A DNA stretch of 14,901 bases from Tannerellaceae bacterium (GCA_031267205.1 JAIRZN010000057.1:1-14901); one strand, 5' to 3'; positions 1 to 7,542 are shown, numbered from the stretch's first letter. Notes: generated by a model not told the origin, from the letters alone. Numbers and translations are program-made.

Positions 1-110
1 CGACAAAGATAATAACTTTAATACTTAACTTCCAAATCCGACCGGATATTTCTTTTCGAAACTATCCCCCTTCGTCTCCTTCTGTCTATCCCTCTCTCGG
101 AATGCGGGTG

Positions 111-141
111 CAAAGGTAGCCGCTTTTTCGTTATATCCAAA
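111..141 (-). promoter_or_regulatory. Bacteroidota-type promoter for a leftward gene outside the window
   Basis: On the minus strand TTTG (138-141) is followed after exactly 19 bases by TACCTTTG (111-118). This matches the known Bacteroidota primary sigma promoter, TTTG at -33 and TAnnTTTG at -7. Transcription would start near 103-106 and run left with a leader of at least about 100 nt, because no start codon with a convincing reading frame is seen before position 1. The gene itself is not in the window. Match and spacing are seen directly; activity is inferred. Confidence 0.7.
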
Positions 142-308
142 TCTTTTCTGACCTTTTTTGCAACTTTTTTTTTGCATTATATCTAATACCGCTGCTGTTC
201 AGCAGTATATCCTCCTAAAAAAATATGAAAAAAATTTCCGCCAACATCTCATTTACGGCGTCGGCGGGTCAAATTCGTTTGAGTAACTCTGAAAACCTTT
301 GTTTTTTC

Positions 309-358
309 CCTCATCGCTTTTCAAGCTCAATTTGGTTTTCGGGGGAAAAGCGTTGAGG
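309..358. repeat. Imperfect inverted repeat, 14-bp arms
   Basis: Arms 309-322 (CCTCATCGCTTTTC) and 345-358 (GAAAAGCGTTGAGG) pair in 13 of 14 positions with one T-T mismatch and a 22-nt loop. No clean T-tract follows on either strand, so a simple intrinsic terminator is unlikely. It lies about 170 bp upstream of the leftward promoter at 111-141, so an operator or a structured RNA element are both possible. Function unknown. Confidence 0.5.
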
Positions 359-417
359 TTTGCGGAGATATTTGATTATTAAATGTGTTTGATATGTCTT
401 TTTTAGTGTTTTTTTCT

Positions 418-709
418 GTGGAAGGCTCCAAAACCGGCATTTTGGAGGAGGCTTTTTTTGTGGAAAGCGTCCTGCAGCGTCATTGGTTAAAATTTTTGTT
501 GTGGAAAGCTTCCTGATTGCCGCATTGGTTAATTTTTTTTTTGTGGAAAGCTTCCTGCGGCGTCATTGGTTAAAATTTGTTTTGTGGGGAACGTCCTGCA
601 GTGTGATTGGGCGAAACTTTTGTTGTGGAAAGCTTCCCGCAGTGTGATTGGGCAAAACTTTTGTTGTGGAAAGCTTGGGCCGCTTTTTGGCTGCGCTGCA
701 CTTTTTGTT
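418..709. repeat. Tandem array of about seven 41-44-bp units
   Basis: Units begin with GTGGAA at 418, 460, 501, 543, 584, 625 and 666, giving a period of 42, 41, 42, 41, 41, 41 bp. The middle units share the pattern gtggaaagcttcctg, then a short GC-rich stretch, attgg, and an A/T-rich end close to tttttgtt. The first (418-459) and last (666-709) units are strongly diverged but keep both ends. The units abut with no unique spacers. Short reading frames across the array are made of the repeat and look non-coding. The array lies between the 3' end of the pentapeptide gene and the leftward promoter at 111-141. Function unknown. Confidence 0.8.
426..459 (+). terminator. Hairpin plus T-run within the first array unit
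   Basis: CTCCAAAA (426-433) and TTTTGGAG (440-447) form a perfect 8-bp stem with a 6-nt loop, followed by five bases and seven T (453-459). The form suits a weak rightward intrinsic terminator, but no rightward gene precedes it in the window and it coincides with the first diverged array unit, so it may simply be repeat decay. Confidence 0.3.
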
Positions 710-873
710 ACTCTTGAGCCGTCGTCTTGGAGGAACGGGGAAGCAGGGGTATATTCCATTGTTACACTTGGGGTTTTACTTTCCCTGCTAATTATTTGAA
801 TCTTGCAAATAGTCGCTTGATGCTTGCAAATGTGCTGCTTGAGCGGCGCGCTACCTGGGGGGTTCCGGGCGTG
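710..873. other. Non-coding tail downstream of the pentapeptide gene
   Basis: No supported gene and no strong leftward terminator is visible between the array and the stop codon at 874. A short direct repeat is present: cttgcaaat at 802-810 and 823-831, each followed by a related stretch ending in gcttga. The two copies are about 21 bp apart. How transcription of the upstream genes ends is not evident. Confidence 0.4.
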
Positions 874-3186
874 TCAGTGTTCGGGATGTTGCACTAAGAC
901 TGTGCCTTTGAGGTTGGCGTTTTTGAGATTAGCGTTTTTGAGGTTGGCGCCGGTGAGGTTGGCGTTCTCAAGGTTGGCTTCGACTAAGTTGGCGCCGTTA
1001 AGGTTGGCGCCGTTAAGGTTGGCTCCCGACAGGTTGGCCCTTTCCATGTTGGCCCATACGAGGTTGGCCCATTCGAGGTTTGCGTCTTTAAGGTCGGAAT
1101 CTACGAGGTATGCGCTTTCCATTACGGCCTCGCGCATATTGGCCCCTTGGAGGTTCACGCGGTTGAGGAAGGAGTTCCCCAGGTTGGCGCCTTCGAGGTT
1201 TGCGCCGGCAAGAAGAGAATCGGTCATTACGGCCCTTTCCATGATGGTTTTTTCGAGGCAAGCATCCGTCAGGATAGCATTCTCCATGCTGGCGTCGGTC
1301 AGTATGGCATGGCTGAGGTTGGCATGGCTGAGGATAGTTTCGTTCATCTGTACGCCGTTGAGGTTAGTCTTTTCCATATCGGCCTCCGTCATGTTAGCTT
1401 TGTTGAGCAAGGCTCGTTCGAGGTTGGCTCCGCTAAGGATTACCCTTTCCATAGTCGCCTCCGTCAGGTTGGCTTCGCTGAGCGCGGAGCGTTCGAGGTG
1501 GGTGTCGCGCAAATTAGCCTGTTTGAGGTTAGCCTGCCTGAGGTTGGCCTTCATCATGATGGATTTCTCCAGGTTCACGCGTTCCATATCGGCATCTATC
1601 ATTACGACGTCCTCCATCAGGCAGTCCTTCATGGTTGCTCCCGCGAGGATGGTTCCCGCGAGGATGGCTTTTTCGAGATTGCTGCCGTTGAGGATGGTCT
1701 TGGTAAGGTCGGCGTCTTGCAGGTTGGCCCCGTTCAGTTTTGCGCCGGACATGGCAGCCTGCTTCAGATTGGCCCGCTTTAGGTTGGATCCCTCCATTAT
1801 GGCCATCTTAAGGTTGGCTTTTTCCAGGATGGCTTCCGTAAGGTTACTGTCCGAGAGGACAGCATCTTCCAGGTCGGCCTCCGTCATGATGGCCCGCTCG
1901 AGATTTAGGTTCTTCAGGTCGACCCCTTTAAGGCAGGCTTTGTATAGGTAGGCTTCCGCAAGTATGGCTCCCGTCATATCGGCGTTAGAAAGCTTTGTGC
2001 CGTCGAAGCGGGCCTTGCTGAGGTTGGCTTGCCGGAGGATAGCGCCTTCCATATTTACGTTTTCCAGGAGAGTTTGCGTCATGTCTGCCCTGGTTAAGTC
2101 CGTTCCGTTCAGGGTGGCGTCTTTCAGGCAGGCATCCCGCAGGCAAGCGTCCTGAAGGCAGACATTTTCCAGGTTGGCTCCTTCGAGATTGGCGTTTTGC
2201 AGGCATGAGTGCGCGAGGGTTGTTTCGCGGATGACGACGTTCGCCATTGAGGCGTTTGTCCAGACGCTTCGTTCCATCGTCGATTGTTCGATTACGGCGC
2301 CATCCAATACGGCGCCTTCAAGCGTAGCCTCTTCGAGCGCTACCTCGTCGCACAGGGTGTTTTCAAACCGAGCTTCCCTCAAGACGGCTTTATTGAGGGA
2401 TAGTTTACGCAGCGTGGCGCCGGAGAAGTCGACTTTTATCATGCATGCCTCGTCGGCATTGGAGGCGGTTATGCAGGCATTCCGCAGGGACACGTTCGTA
2501 AGATTGGTTTTTTGCAATCCCACCTCCGTCAAGGATGCGCCGTCAAGGTTTGCGCCGGTCAGGTCGACGTTATGCAACTGTACGTTTTCCATCCTTATGC
2601 CCGCCAGGTAAGCCGCCTTCAATTCCGCACGGCAGGAGTAGGAGAAGAAGACAGTCTCCCGGTCTTCCTGTTTGAACAATAGCCTCAAGATAGCCGGGAT
2701 TTCGTCTGATGGCGAGTCCTTGTATTCAGCTAAGTAGCGGGGTTTATTCGATGTTGTGCAAATATGGTGGCAAAGCATTTCGAATATCGGTTTTTCGAAC
2801 TTCGCCGGATATTCCTTAGCCAGTATGCAGAGGTTGTAAGCCCCACCTATGCGGATGGCCTCGCTCTCATTACCCAGGAATTCAACGCCTTGAGCGAAGC
2901 GATTGTTTTGCCGGTTTTCTTTGTCCAACTCATACTGCGCTTTCTGTTCAACAAGCAGTTTTTTCCCGCAGGTAATCCTGTATTGCGTCAGCATGATTAA
3001 ACAAAGGATGGCGATAAAGGCGAAGGCGGCTGTCCAGACCAGATAGAAGTCCCGAAGGTTTTCGATGCCGAAGGTATATAAGTCGCCTATGCGCAGGTCT
3101 GTTATTTTCCATAAAGATACAGATATGAAGGGTAGTAAGAATAGAACTACGGTAAGAGTAAGGATTGTCTTTGCCCGCGAAGTCAT
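874..3186 (-). CDS. Membrane-anchored protein with 116 consecutive pentapeptide repeats
   Basis: 770 aa. Two hydrophobic helices (about residues 7-25 and 49-67) flank a short loop; basic residues before the first and after the second suggest that the rest is cytoplasmic. Residues 75-180 form a mostly helical linker resembling that of other membrane-anchored pentapeptide proteins (RFAQGVEFLGN, then IRIGGAYNLCILAKEYP). From about 186 to 765 every fifth residue is L, M, I, F or similar, in unbroken register, in the A(N/D)LxX style of the pentapeptide family. Such repeats fold into a right-handed four-sided beta-helix; 116 repeats would give about 29 coils. The last 45 repeat residues are the most regular, suggesting late expansion there. 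The start is only 3 bp after the stop of the SpoIID-like gene, so translation is probably coupled. No enzymatic domain is seen. Function unknown; scaffold or DNA-mimic roles are known for other members but not shown here. Confidence 0.93.
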   Translation of the reverse strand: MTSRAKTILTLTVVLFLLPFISVSLWKITDLRIGDLYTFGIENLRDFYLVWTAAFAFIAILCLIMLTQYRITCGKKLLVEQKAQYELDKENRQNNRFAQGVEFLGNESEAIRIGGAYNLCILAKEYPAKFEKPIFEMLCHHICTTSNKPRYLAEYKDSPSDEIPAILRLLFKQEDRETVFFSYSCRAELKAAYLAGIRMENVQLHNVDLTGANLDGASLTEVGLQKTNLTNVSLRNACITASNADEACMIKVDFSGATLRKLSLNKAVLREARFENTLCDEVALEEATLEGAVLDGAVIEQSTMERSVWTNASMANVVIRETTLAHSCLQNANLEGANLENVCLQDACLRDACLKDATLNGTDLTRADMTQTLLENVNMEGAILRQANLSKARFDGTKLSNADMTGAILAEAYLYKACLKGVDLKNLNLERAIMTEADLEDAVLSDSNLTEAILEKANLKMAIMEGSNLKRANLKQAAMSGAKLNGANLQDADLTKTILNGSNLEKAILAGTILAGATMKDCLMEDVVMIDADMERVNLEKSIMMKANLRQANLKQANLRDTHLERSALSEANLTEATMERVILSGANLERALLNKANMTEADMEKTNLNGVQMNETILSHANLSHAILTDASMENAILTDACLEKTIMERAVMTDSLLAGANLEGANLGNSFLNRVNLQGANMREAVMESAYLVDSDLKDANLEWANLVWANMERANLSGANLNGANLNGANLVEANLENANLTGANLKNANLKNANLKGTVLVQHPEH

Positions 3187-3189
3187 GGT

Positions 3190-4488
3190 TCAATATCTTT
3201 TCTCTATTTCCGCTCCCGGGAAGTAATGGGACAGTATTTGCCTGTAATCATACCCTCGCGCGCCCATTACGGCTGCCCCGATCTGACATAGTCCGACGCC
3301 ATGCCCCCATCCTGCGCCCGTCAGCCGGAAGTGTGCGCCGTCGGGCAAGGTTTCTTTGACGACCGTAAAGGCGGAGCTGTAAAGATGGCTTTCCGACAAG
3401 GTGCGGCGTATTTCAAGCTCTTTACCTATGGTATAAGTGAGGCGCGTCCCGACAATCTTCAGCTTCTCTATCCTCCCGGATGCTCCGCGTTTGAGAGGGA
3501 CGAGGTCGATAATGTCCCCAAAGTCCATGCCACTTTTCCGCCGGATAAGCTCGGATAGCTGTTCCTGCGAATATCGCACTTCCCAACGGAAGAAGTCGGT
3601 CGTTTCCTGATCGTAGTTATTCAACACCTGGCCCAGTATCTCCCTGTCACGAGTATTGCAAAAAGCTGCGGGCGAGGTGGCGATCCAGCGTTCGGCTTCC
3701 GCTTCGACGGTGAGGTCGGGGAAGTCCGCGTCACGGCCGTCGCGTAATGCGATGAGGTAGGAGTGAGGCGTTGGTTGCCATACGTTTTCAAACCGTTCGG
3801 TTATTCCGCCGCAGCATTTGGAGAAACGTGTGTCGCATATCTCGCCGTTGTGTACCAATATCTCACCCCTTGTCGCCCGTATTACTTCCGCAACCAAGGG
3901 TGTGGAAGCGCGTGTTATACCCTGGTAGCGCTGGCAATGATCATCGGCGCAGACGTCGAACAAGTCATGGTCTTCGCGATCGTACCAACGAACTAATTCA
4001 TCACCGGTACGGCAGGAAGTTTGATGGGTCGCCGGATGTTTGGAAGAATCAATCTGCGCCAACAGCCAACTGCGCGAGATGAGGGCGTGGGCTTTCAGGA
4101 ACTCGGCCGACGCCGTAGCGCTCATTTCCGAGGATATGACGCTGGTAAGGTACTCTTCCACATCCACGCGGTTTATGACGACAATGCCGTCTCCTTGTAC
4201 TACCATATTAAGCGCTCCCCGGAAACGTTGGTTCTCTTTGCGTTGCCAGTGGAAATCAATTCCGATAGTAACCTCTTTCACGTCAAAGGAGGAGGCCGCC
4301 GGCGACAGAGGTTCAAAGAGAAGCTCGCCGTAGAGCTTCCCGTTGAAGTCGATCATGCCGTCGCGCAACGAGGCTTTTTGTTCTCCTGTAAAGACATCGC
4401 CGCTCTCAGCAAGCGCATAATTTTCATTAAACACAAAGGAGACGGTTTTCTCCGTCATAAGGCCAACGTTAATTGATGGAGCTTCCAT
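3190..4488 (-). CDS. SpoIID/LytB-domain protein (putative peptidoglycan glycan-strand cleaving enzyme)
   Basis: 432 aa. The SpoIID core is clear: VDVEEYLTSVISSEM (about 108-122), LKAHALISRSWLLAQ (131-145), a Cys-rich stretch with H174, C180 and C185 recalling the metal site of SpoIID proteins, SKCCGG (223-228), and the C-terminal hallmark GAGWGHGVGLCQIGA (391-405). Glu121 sits where SpoIID proteins have their catalytic Glu. In endospore formers SpoIID is a lytic transglycosylase that cleaves glycan strands stripped of stem peptides; in this non-sporulating type of bacterium the role is unestablished. No signal peptide or membrane helix is visible at the N-terminus (MEAPSINVGLMTEK), odd for a wall enzyme. 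It lies 29 bp after asnS and 3 bp before the pentapeptide gene, suggesting one transcript. The family call is firm; activity is inferred. Confidence 0.9.
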   Translation of the reverse strand: MEAPSINVGLMTEKTVSFVFNENYALAESGDVFTGEQKASLRDGMIDFNGKLYGELLFEPLSPAASSFDVKEVTIGIDFHWQRKENQRFRGALNMVVQGDGIVVINRVDVEEYLTSVISSEMSATASAEFLKAHALISRSWLLAQIDSSKHPATHQTSCRTGDELVRWYDREDHDLFDVCADDHCQRYQGITRASTPLVAEVIRATRGEILVHNGEICDTRFSKCCGGITERFENVWQPTPHSYLIALRDGRDADFPDLTVEAEAERWIATSPAAFCNTRDREILGQVLNNYDQETTDFFRWEVRYSQEQLSELIRRKSGMDFGDIIDLVPLKRGASGRIEKLKIVGTRLTYTIGKELEIRRTLSESHLYSSAFTVVKETLPDGAHFRLTGAGWGHGVGLCQIGAAVMGARGYDYRQILSHYFPGAEIEKRY

Positions 4489-4517
4489 ATACTGTTCGAT
4501 TAAGGGATTATACCGGT

Positions 4518-5924
4518 TTAAAACTCCGCATTATTAGGAGTGCGGGGGAAGGGTATCACGTCACGAATATTCGTCATACCGGTTACGAATAGCAGCAAGC
4601 GCTCAAATCCAAGCCCGAAGCCGGAATGAGGAGCCGTTCCGAAACGCCGCGTATCCAGATACCACCAAATGTCTTTTGTCGGGACATCCATCTCTTCAGC
4701 GCGTTGCGAGAGCTTGTCATAGTCTTCCTCACGTTGCGAACCGCCGATTATTTCGCCGATTTTAGGGAACAGGACGTCCATGGCGCGCACGGTTTTACCG
4801 TCGTCATTCTGTTTCATGTAGAACGATTTAATTTCCTTCGGGTAGTCGGTTAGTATGACAGGGCATTTAAAGTGGTCTTCCACCAAAAACCTTTCATGCT
4901 CCGCCGCCAGGTCTGCTCCCCAGAAAACGGGGAACTCAAAGGCGCGCCCCTTGGCGATAGCCTCTTCCAGGATGCTTACGCCTTCGGTATATGTCAGGCG
5001 GATGAAGTCCTGCTTCAGCACGAAATTCAGGCGATCCAGCAGTTCCTTGTCGAACATATTGTTCAGGAACTCTATGTCGTCGCGGCAGTTGTCCAGCGCC
5101 CAGCGCACGCAGTATTTGATAAAATCTTCGGCAAGTTGCATATTGTCTGCTATCTCGTTGAAGGCCACTTCGGGTTCTATCATCCAGAACTCTGCCAGAT
5201 GGCGGGGCGTGTTGGAATTTTCAGCGCGAAACGTGGGGCCGAAGGTATAAACAGCGCCTAAGGCCATGGCGGCGAGTTCGCCTTCAAGTTGTCCCGACAC
5301 CGTCAGGCTTGCTTGCTTGCCGAAGAAGTCGCCGGCGTAGTCGATAGAGCCGTTTTGGTCTTTCTTAAGGTCATACATGTTGAGGGTTGTCACCTGAAAC
5401 ATCTGCCCGGCGCCTTCGCAGTCGGAAGCGGTGATGATAGGGCTATGGAAATAATAGAATCCCCGTTCGTGGAAGAAATTGTGGATGGCTATCGCCATGT
5501 GATGACGTATGCGGAAGATTGCGCCGAATGTATTTGTGCGTGGGCGCAAGTGAGCTATCTCGCGGAGGAACTCCATCGAGTGTCCTTTTTTCTGGAGCGG
5601 ATAAGTAAGCGGGTCTGCGGCGCCGTAGACGTGGATTTCCTTTGCCTGTATTTCCGCGTCCTGTCCCTGCCCCGGCGATTCGGTCAGAATACCGGTCACG
5701 CACAGACATGCGCCAGTGGTGACGGGCTTGAGCGTATCATCGTCAAAGGTGTCTAAAGGAACAACGACCTGAACATTTTTTATGGTCGACCCATCATTCA
5801 TGGCTATGAAACTTACTTGCTTGTTTCCCCTGCGGGTACGAACCCACCCCTTAACCTGAACTATTGCGCCGAAATCTTTACTTTGCAGCACATCGGCAAT
5901 TTTTGTACGAGCTAATGTTTCCAT
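4518..5924 (-). CDS. asnS: Asparaginyl-tRNA synthetase
   Basis: 468 aa, normal length. Class IIb synthetase that charges tRNA-Asn with asparagine using ATP in the cytoplasm. N-terminal OB-fold anticodon-binding domain at about 20-100 (VQVKGWVRTRRGNKQVSFIA). Catalytic domain from about 115, with motif 2 around FRAENSNTPRHLAEFWMIEPE (two halves at 232-251) and motif 3 GFGLGFERLLLF (435-446), ending PFPRTPNNAEF as in AsnRS rather than AspRS. A perfect hairpin lies just upstream at 5951-5983, so read-through from the rluB-type gene should be limited; no convincing TAnnTTTG box is seen in the short leader 5925-5950. The leader is AT-rich with a repeated attaat motif. The start at 5924 agrees with family N-termini. 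Its presence implies direct Asn-tRNA formation rather than sole reliance on transamidation. Confidence 0.97.
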   Translation of the reverse strand: METLARTKIADVLQSKDFGAIVQVKGWVRTRRGNKQVSFIAMNDGSTIKNVQVVVPLDTFDDDTLKPVTTGACLCVTGILTESPGQGQDAEIQAKEIHVYGAADPLTYPLQKKGHSMEFLREIAHLRPRTNTFGAIFRIRHHMAIAIHNFFHERGFYYFHSPIITASDCEGAGQMFQVTTLNMYDLKKDQNGSIDYAGDFFGKQASLTVSGQLEGELAAMALGAVYTFGPTFRAENSNTPRHLAEFWMIEPEVAFNEIADNMQLAEDFIKYCVRWALDNCRDDIEFLNNMFDKELLDRLNFVLKQDFIRLTYTEGVSILEEAIAKGRAFEFPVFWGADLAAEHERFLVEDHFKCPVILTDYPKEIKSFYMKQNDDGKTVRAMDVLFPKIGEIIGGSQREEDYDKLSQRAEEMDVPTKDIWWYLDTRRFGTAPHSGFGLGFERLLLFVTGMTNIRDVIPFPRTPNNAEF

Positions 5925-5950
5925 ATTAATATTAATATTCCTGTTTTAAA

Positions 5951-5983
5951 AAGATAGCCGGTTAAAATCGAACCGGCTATCTT
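5951..5983 (-). terminator. Intrinsic terminator after the rluB-type gene
   Basis: AAGATAGCCGGTT (5951-5963) and AACCGGCTATCTT (5971-5983) form a perfect 13-bp stem with a 7-nt loop. On the minus strand a run of five T (5948-5952) closes the stem. It sits 10 bp after the stop codon of the upstream gene (5994-5996) and about 26 bp before the asnS start. Structure is seen directly; termination is inferred. Confidence 0.8.
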
Positions 5984-5993
5984 GTGTTGTTGA

Positions 5994-7475
5994 TTACTCA
6001 AAGGCCCCCATGCGAAGCGCGTTTACCTCTCTTTCGTTCAGATAGCGCCACTTACCACGCGGAAGGTTTTTCTTTGTCAGTCCGGCGAAATAGACGCGAT
6101 CTAATCTGATAACGTGATAGCCCAGCGATTCGAAAATGCGGCGTACGACGCGGTTGCGGCCGGAATGTATCTCGATACCCACCTGGCTTTTGTCCTCTTC
6201 GTTCGCGTAGCTGATGGCATCAGCGTGTATTTCTCCGTCTTCAAGTTCCATCCCATTGGCTATTTTTTCCATATCTTCTATCGCTACGTTTTTATCAAGC
6301 CATACATGATAGATTTTCTTTTTCTTGAATGAAGGATGCGTAAGTTTTGAAGCCAGATCGCCATCGTTGGTAAGCAAAAGCACTCCTGTGGTGTTCCTGT
6401 CCAAGCGTCCGACGGGATAGATACGTTCCTGGCAAGCGTTTTTAACGAGGTCCATTACCGTTTTGCGTTCTTGCGGGTCGTCGGATGTGGTGACGGTATT
6501 TTTCGGCTTGTTGAGCACGATGTATACTTTGCTTTCGATTTGTACGGCGCGTTCGTTGAACACCACTTCGTCCTGGCGCGTAATCTTCGTTCCGAGTTCG
6601 GTAATCACCTGTCCGTTGACCTTTATGGCGCCCTTTCGGATAAATTCGTCAGCTTCGCGGCGCGAGCATACTCCGGCGTTGGAGAGGAATTTGTTTAGGC
6701 GTATCGGCTCATTAGGATCGGCCAATACTTCCTTGTACTTCAATTGCTTCTGGACGCTGTACTTTGCGTTCGGATTGTAGTCGTTCGTGCGGCGTTTCTG
6801 CGGGTAGGACGGATAGCGATTGTTGCCGTAGCCACCTCCGCGATTGTTGTTGCCGTATGCAGGACGGGGGCCACCTCCGCGGTTGTTGTTGTAAGGATGT
6901 GGCGGGCGCATGTCGTTGCGCGCGTCGCCTACGCGGGGTCTCCTCTTTTTCAGTCCATCGCCCGGCGCGCCGTCGCCATCGGGGGTAGCGGAATAGGCTT
7001 TCCCTGGCCGGTCGTCATAGCCGTGCTGCTGGGGGCGCGGCCTGTAAGGACGCTGGTCGTTACTGTATGGGCGTTGGTCATTTCCATAAGGACGTTGGTC
7101 ATTTCCGTAAGGTCGGTCGTATCCGCCCTGATTGCCGTAAGAAGGGCGGTTGTTTCCGTACGAAGGGCGGTTGTTTCCATAGTTTCCGCCTCCACCTCCA
7201 TAATTGTTGTATCCCCTGTTTCCTCCGTCACGATTGTCGTATTGACGAGGTCGACTGGGGCGGTCTCCGTATGAAGACGAACGATTGTCATAAGGCCTGC
7301 CGTATCCTCCCCTGTCATCCTGAGGACGATTATAAGGCCTGCGTTCATAGTTACCTTCAGGTCTTTCGTAGCCCTGATTGTACGGTCTCCTTTCACCTTC
7401 CTGATCTGTGTTTTCCCGCCTGATACTTGGTATCACTTTCCTTGGGCGTGATTCATCTCTTTCTTCTGTACTCAT
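5994..7475 (-). CDS. rluB: RsuA/RluB-family rRNA pseudouridine synthase with long disordered N-terminal tail
   Basis: 493 aa, about twice the usual family length. Residues 20-235 are low complexity, rich in Arg, Gly, Asn, Tyr and Pro, with three RPYGNDQ-type heptads (121-141) and two NNRPSYG units (101-114). An S4 RNA-binding domain follows at about 257-305 (RLNKFLSNAGVCSRREADEFI), then the synthase domain (316-480) with VYIVLNKP and the catalytic loop YPVGRLDRNTTGVLLLTNDG halves at 353-372; Asp359 is the expected nucleophile. The family isomerises single uridines in rRNA; RluB acts on 23S rRNA, but RsuA and RluE/F are close relatives, so the target is inferred. The tail probably binds RNA or aids condensation; related tails are common in Bacteroidota. 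It lies 67 bp after purB with only a weak hairpin between, so co-transcription is possible. Confidence 0.9.
   Translation of the reverse strand: MSTEERDESRPRKVIPSIRRENTDQEGERRPYNQGYERPEGNYERRPYNRPQDDRGGYGRPYDNRSSSYGDRPSRPRQYDNRDGGNRGYNNYGGGGGNYGNNRPSYGNNRPSYGNQGGYDRPYGNDQRPYGNDQRPYSNDQRPYRPRPQQHGYDDRPGKAYSATPDGDGAPGDGLKKRRPRVGDARNDMRPPHPYNNNRGGGPRPAYGNNNRGGGYGNNRYPSYPQKRRTNDYNPNAKYSVQKQLKYKEVLADPNEPIRLNKFLSNAGVCSRREADEFIRKGAIKVNGQVITELGTKITRQDEVVFNERAVQIESKVYIVLNKPKNTVTTSDDPQERKTVMDLVKNACQERIYPVGRLDRNTTGVLLLTNDGDLASKLTHPSFKKKKIYHVWLDKNVAIEDMEKIANGMELEDGEIHADAISYANEEDKSQVGIEIHSGRNRVVRRIFESLGYHVIRLDRVYFAGLTKKNLPRGKWRYLNEREVNALRMGAFE
7044..7175 (-). repeat. 21-bp coding minisatellites in the rluB-type tail
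   Basis: Two in-frame 21-bp tandem repeats encode heptapeptides: two NNRPSYG units at about 7134-7175 and three RPYGNDQ-type units, the last with Ser for Gly, at about 7044-7115. Unit changes keep the reading frame, so the tail can vary in length. Seen directly in both DNA and protein. Confidence 0.8.
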
Positions 7476-7510
7476 TTTCGTAAAATAATGAAATTAATTA
7501 AAACTGTTTG

Positions 7511-7527
7511 GCAGCCCTCACGGCTAC
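7511..7527 (-). terminator. Weak hairpin between purB and the rluB-type gene
   Basis: On the minus strand gtagcc and ggctgc can pair around a 5-nt loop (one G-T pair), 16 bases after the purB stop. Only a broken T-rich stretch follows, so termination would be weak at best. The gap 7476-7542 shows no TAnnTTTG box, which favours at least partial read-through into the rluB-type gene. Confidence 0.3.
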
Positions 7528-7542
7528 TTATTTATTATTTAT

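Noticed and set aside
426..459. Firm rightward terminator of an unseen small RNA
   Set aside because: No plus-strand TAnnTTTG promoter or gene was found upstream, and the hairpin coincides with a diverged array unit; kept only as a low-confidence feature.
418..709. CRISPR array
   Set aside because: Repeats directly abut with no unique spacers, and units diverge; no cas gene is nearby.
529..799. Overlapping small frames on both strands in the left non-coding region
   Set aside because: Their products are translations of the 41-bp repeats, with no conserved features and no clear start signals.
1147..1782. Plus-strand reading frame of 211 aa
   Set aside because: Also antisense to the pentapeptide repeats and a by-product of the same periodicity.
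824..1951. Long plus-strand reading frame of 375 aa
   Set aside because: It is antisense to the pentapeptide gene. The 15-nt periodic codons leave this frame without stops; the product is a monotonous LRLA-type string with no family likeness.
6744..7274. Plus-strand 176-aa frame opposite the rluB-type tail
   Set aside because: Val/Arg/Ser-rich string arising from the antisense of the Arg/Gly/Asn-rich low-complexity tail.
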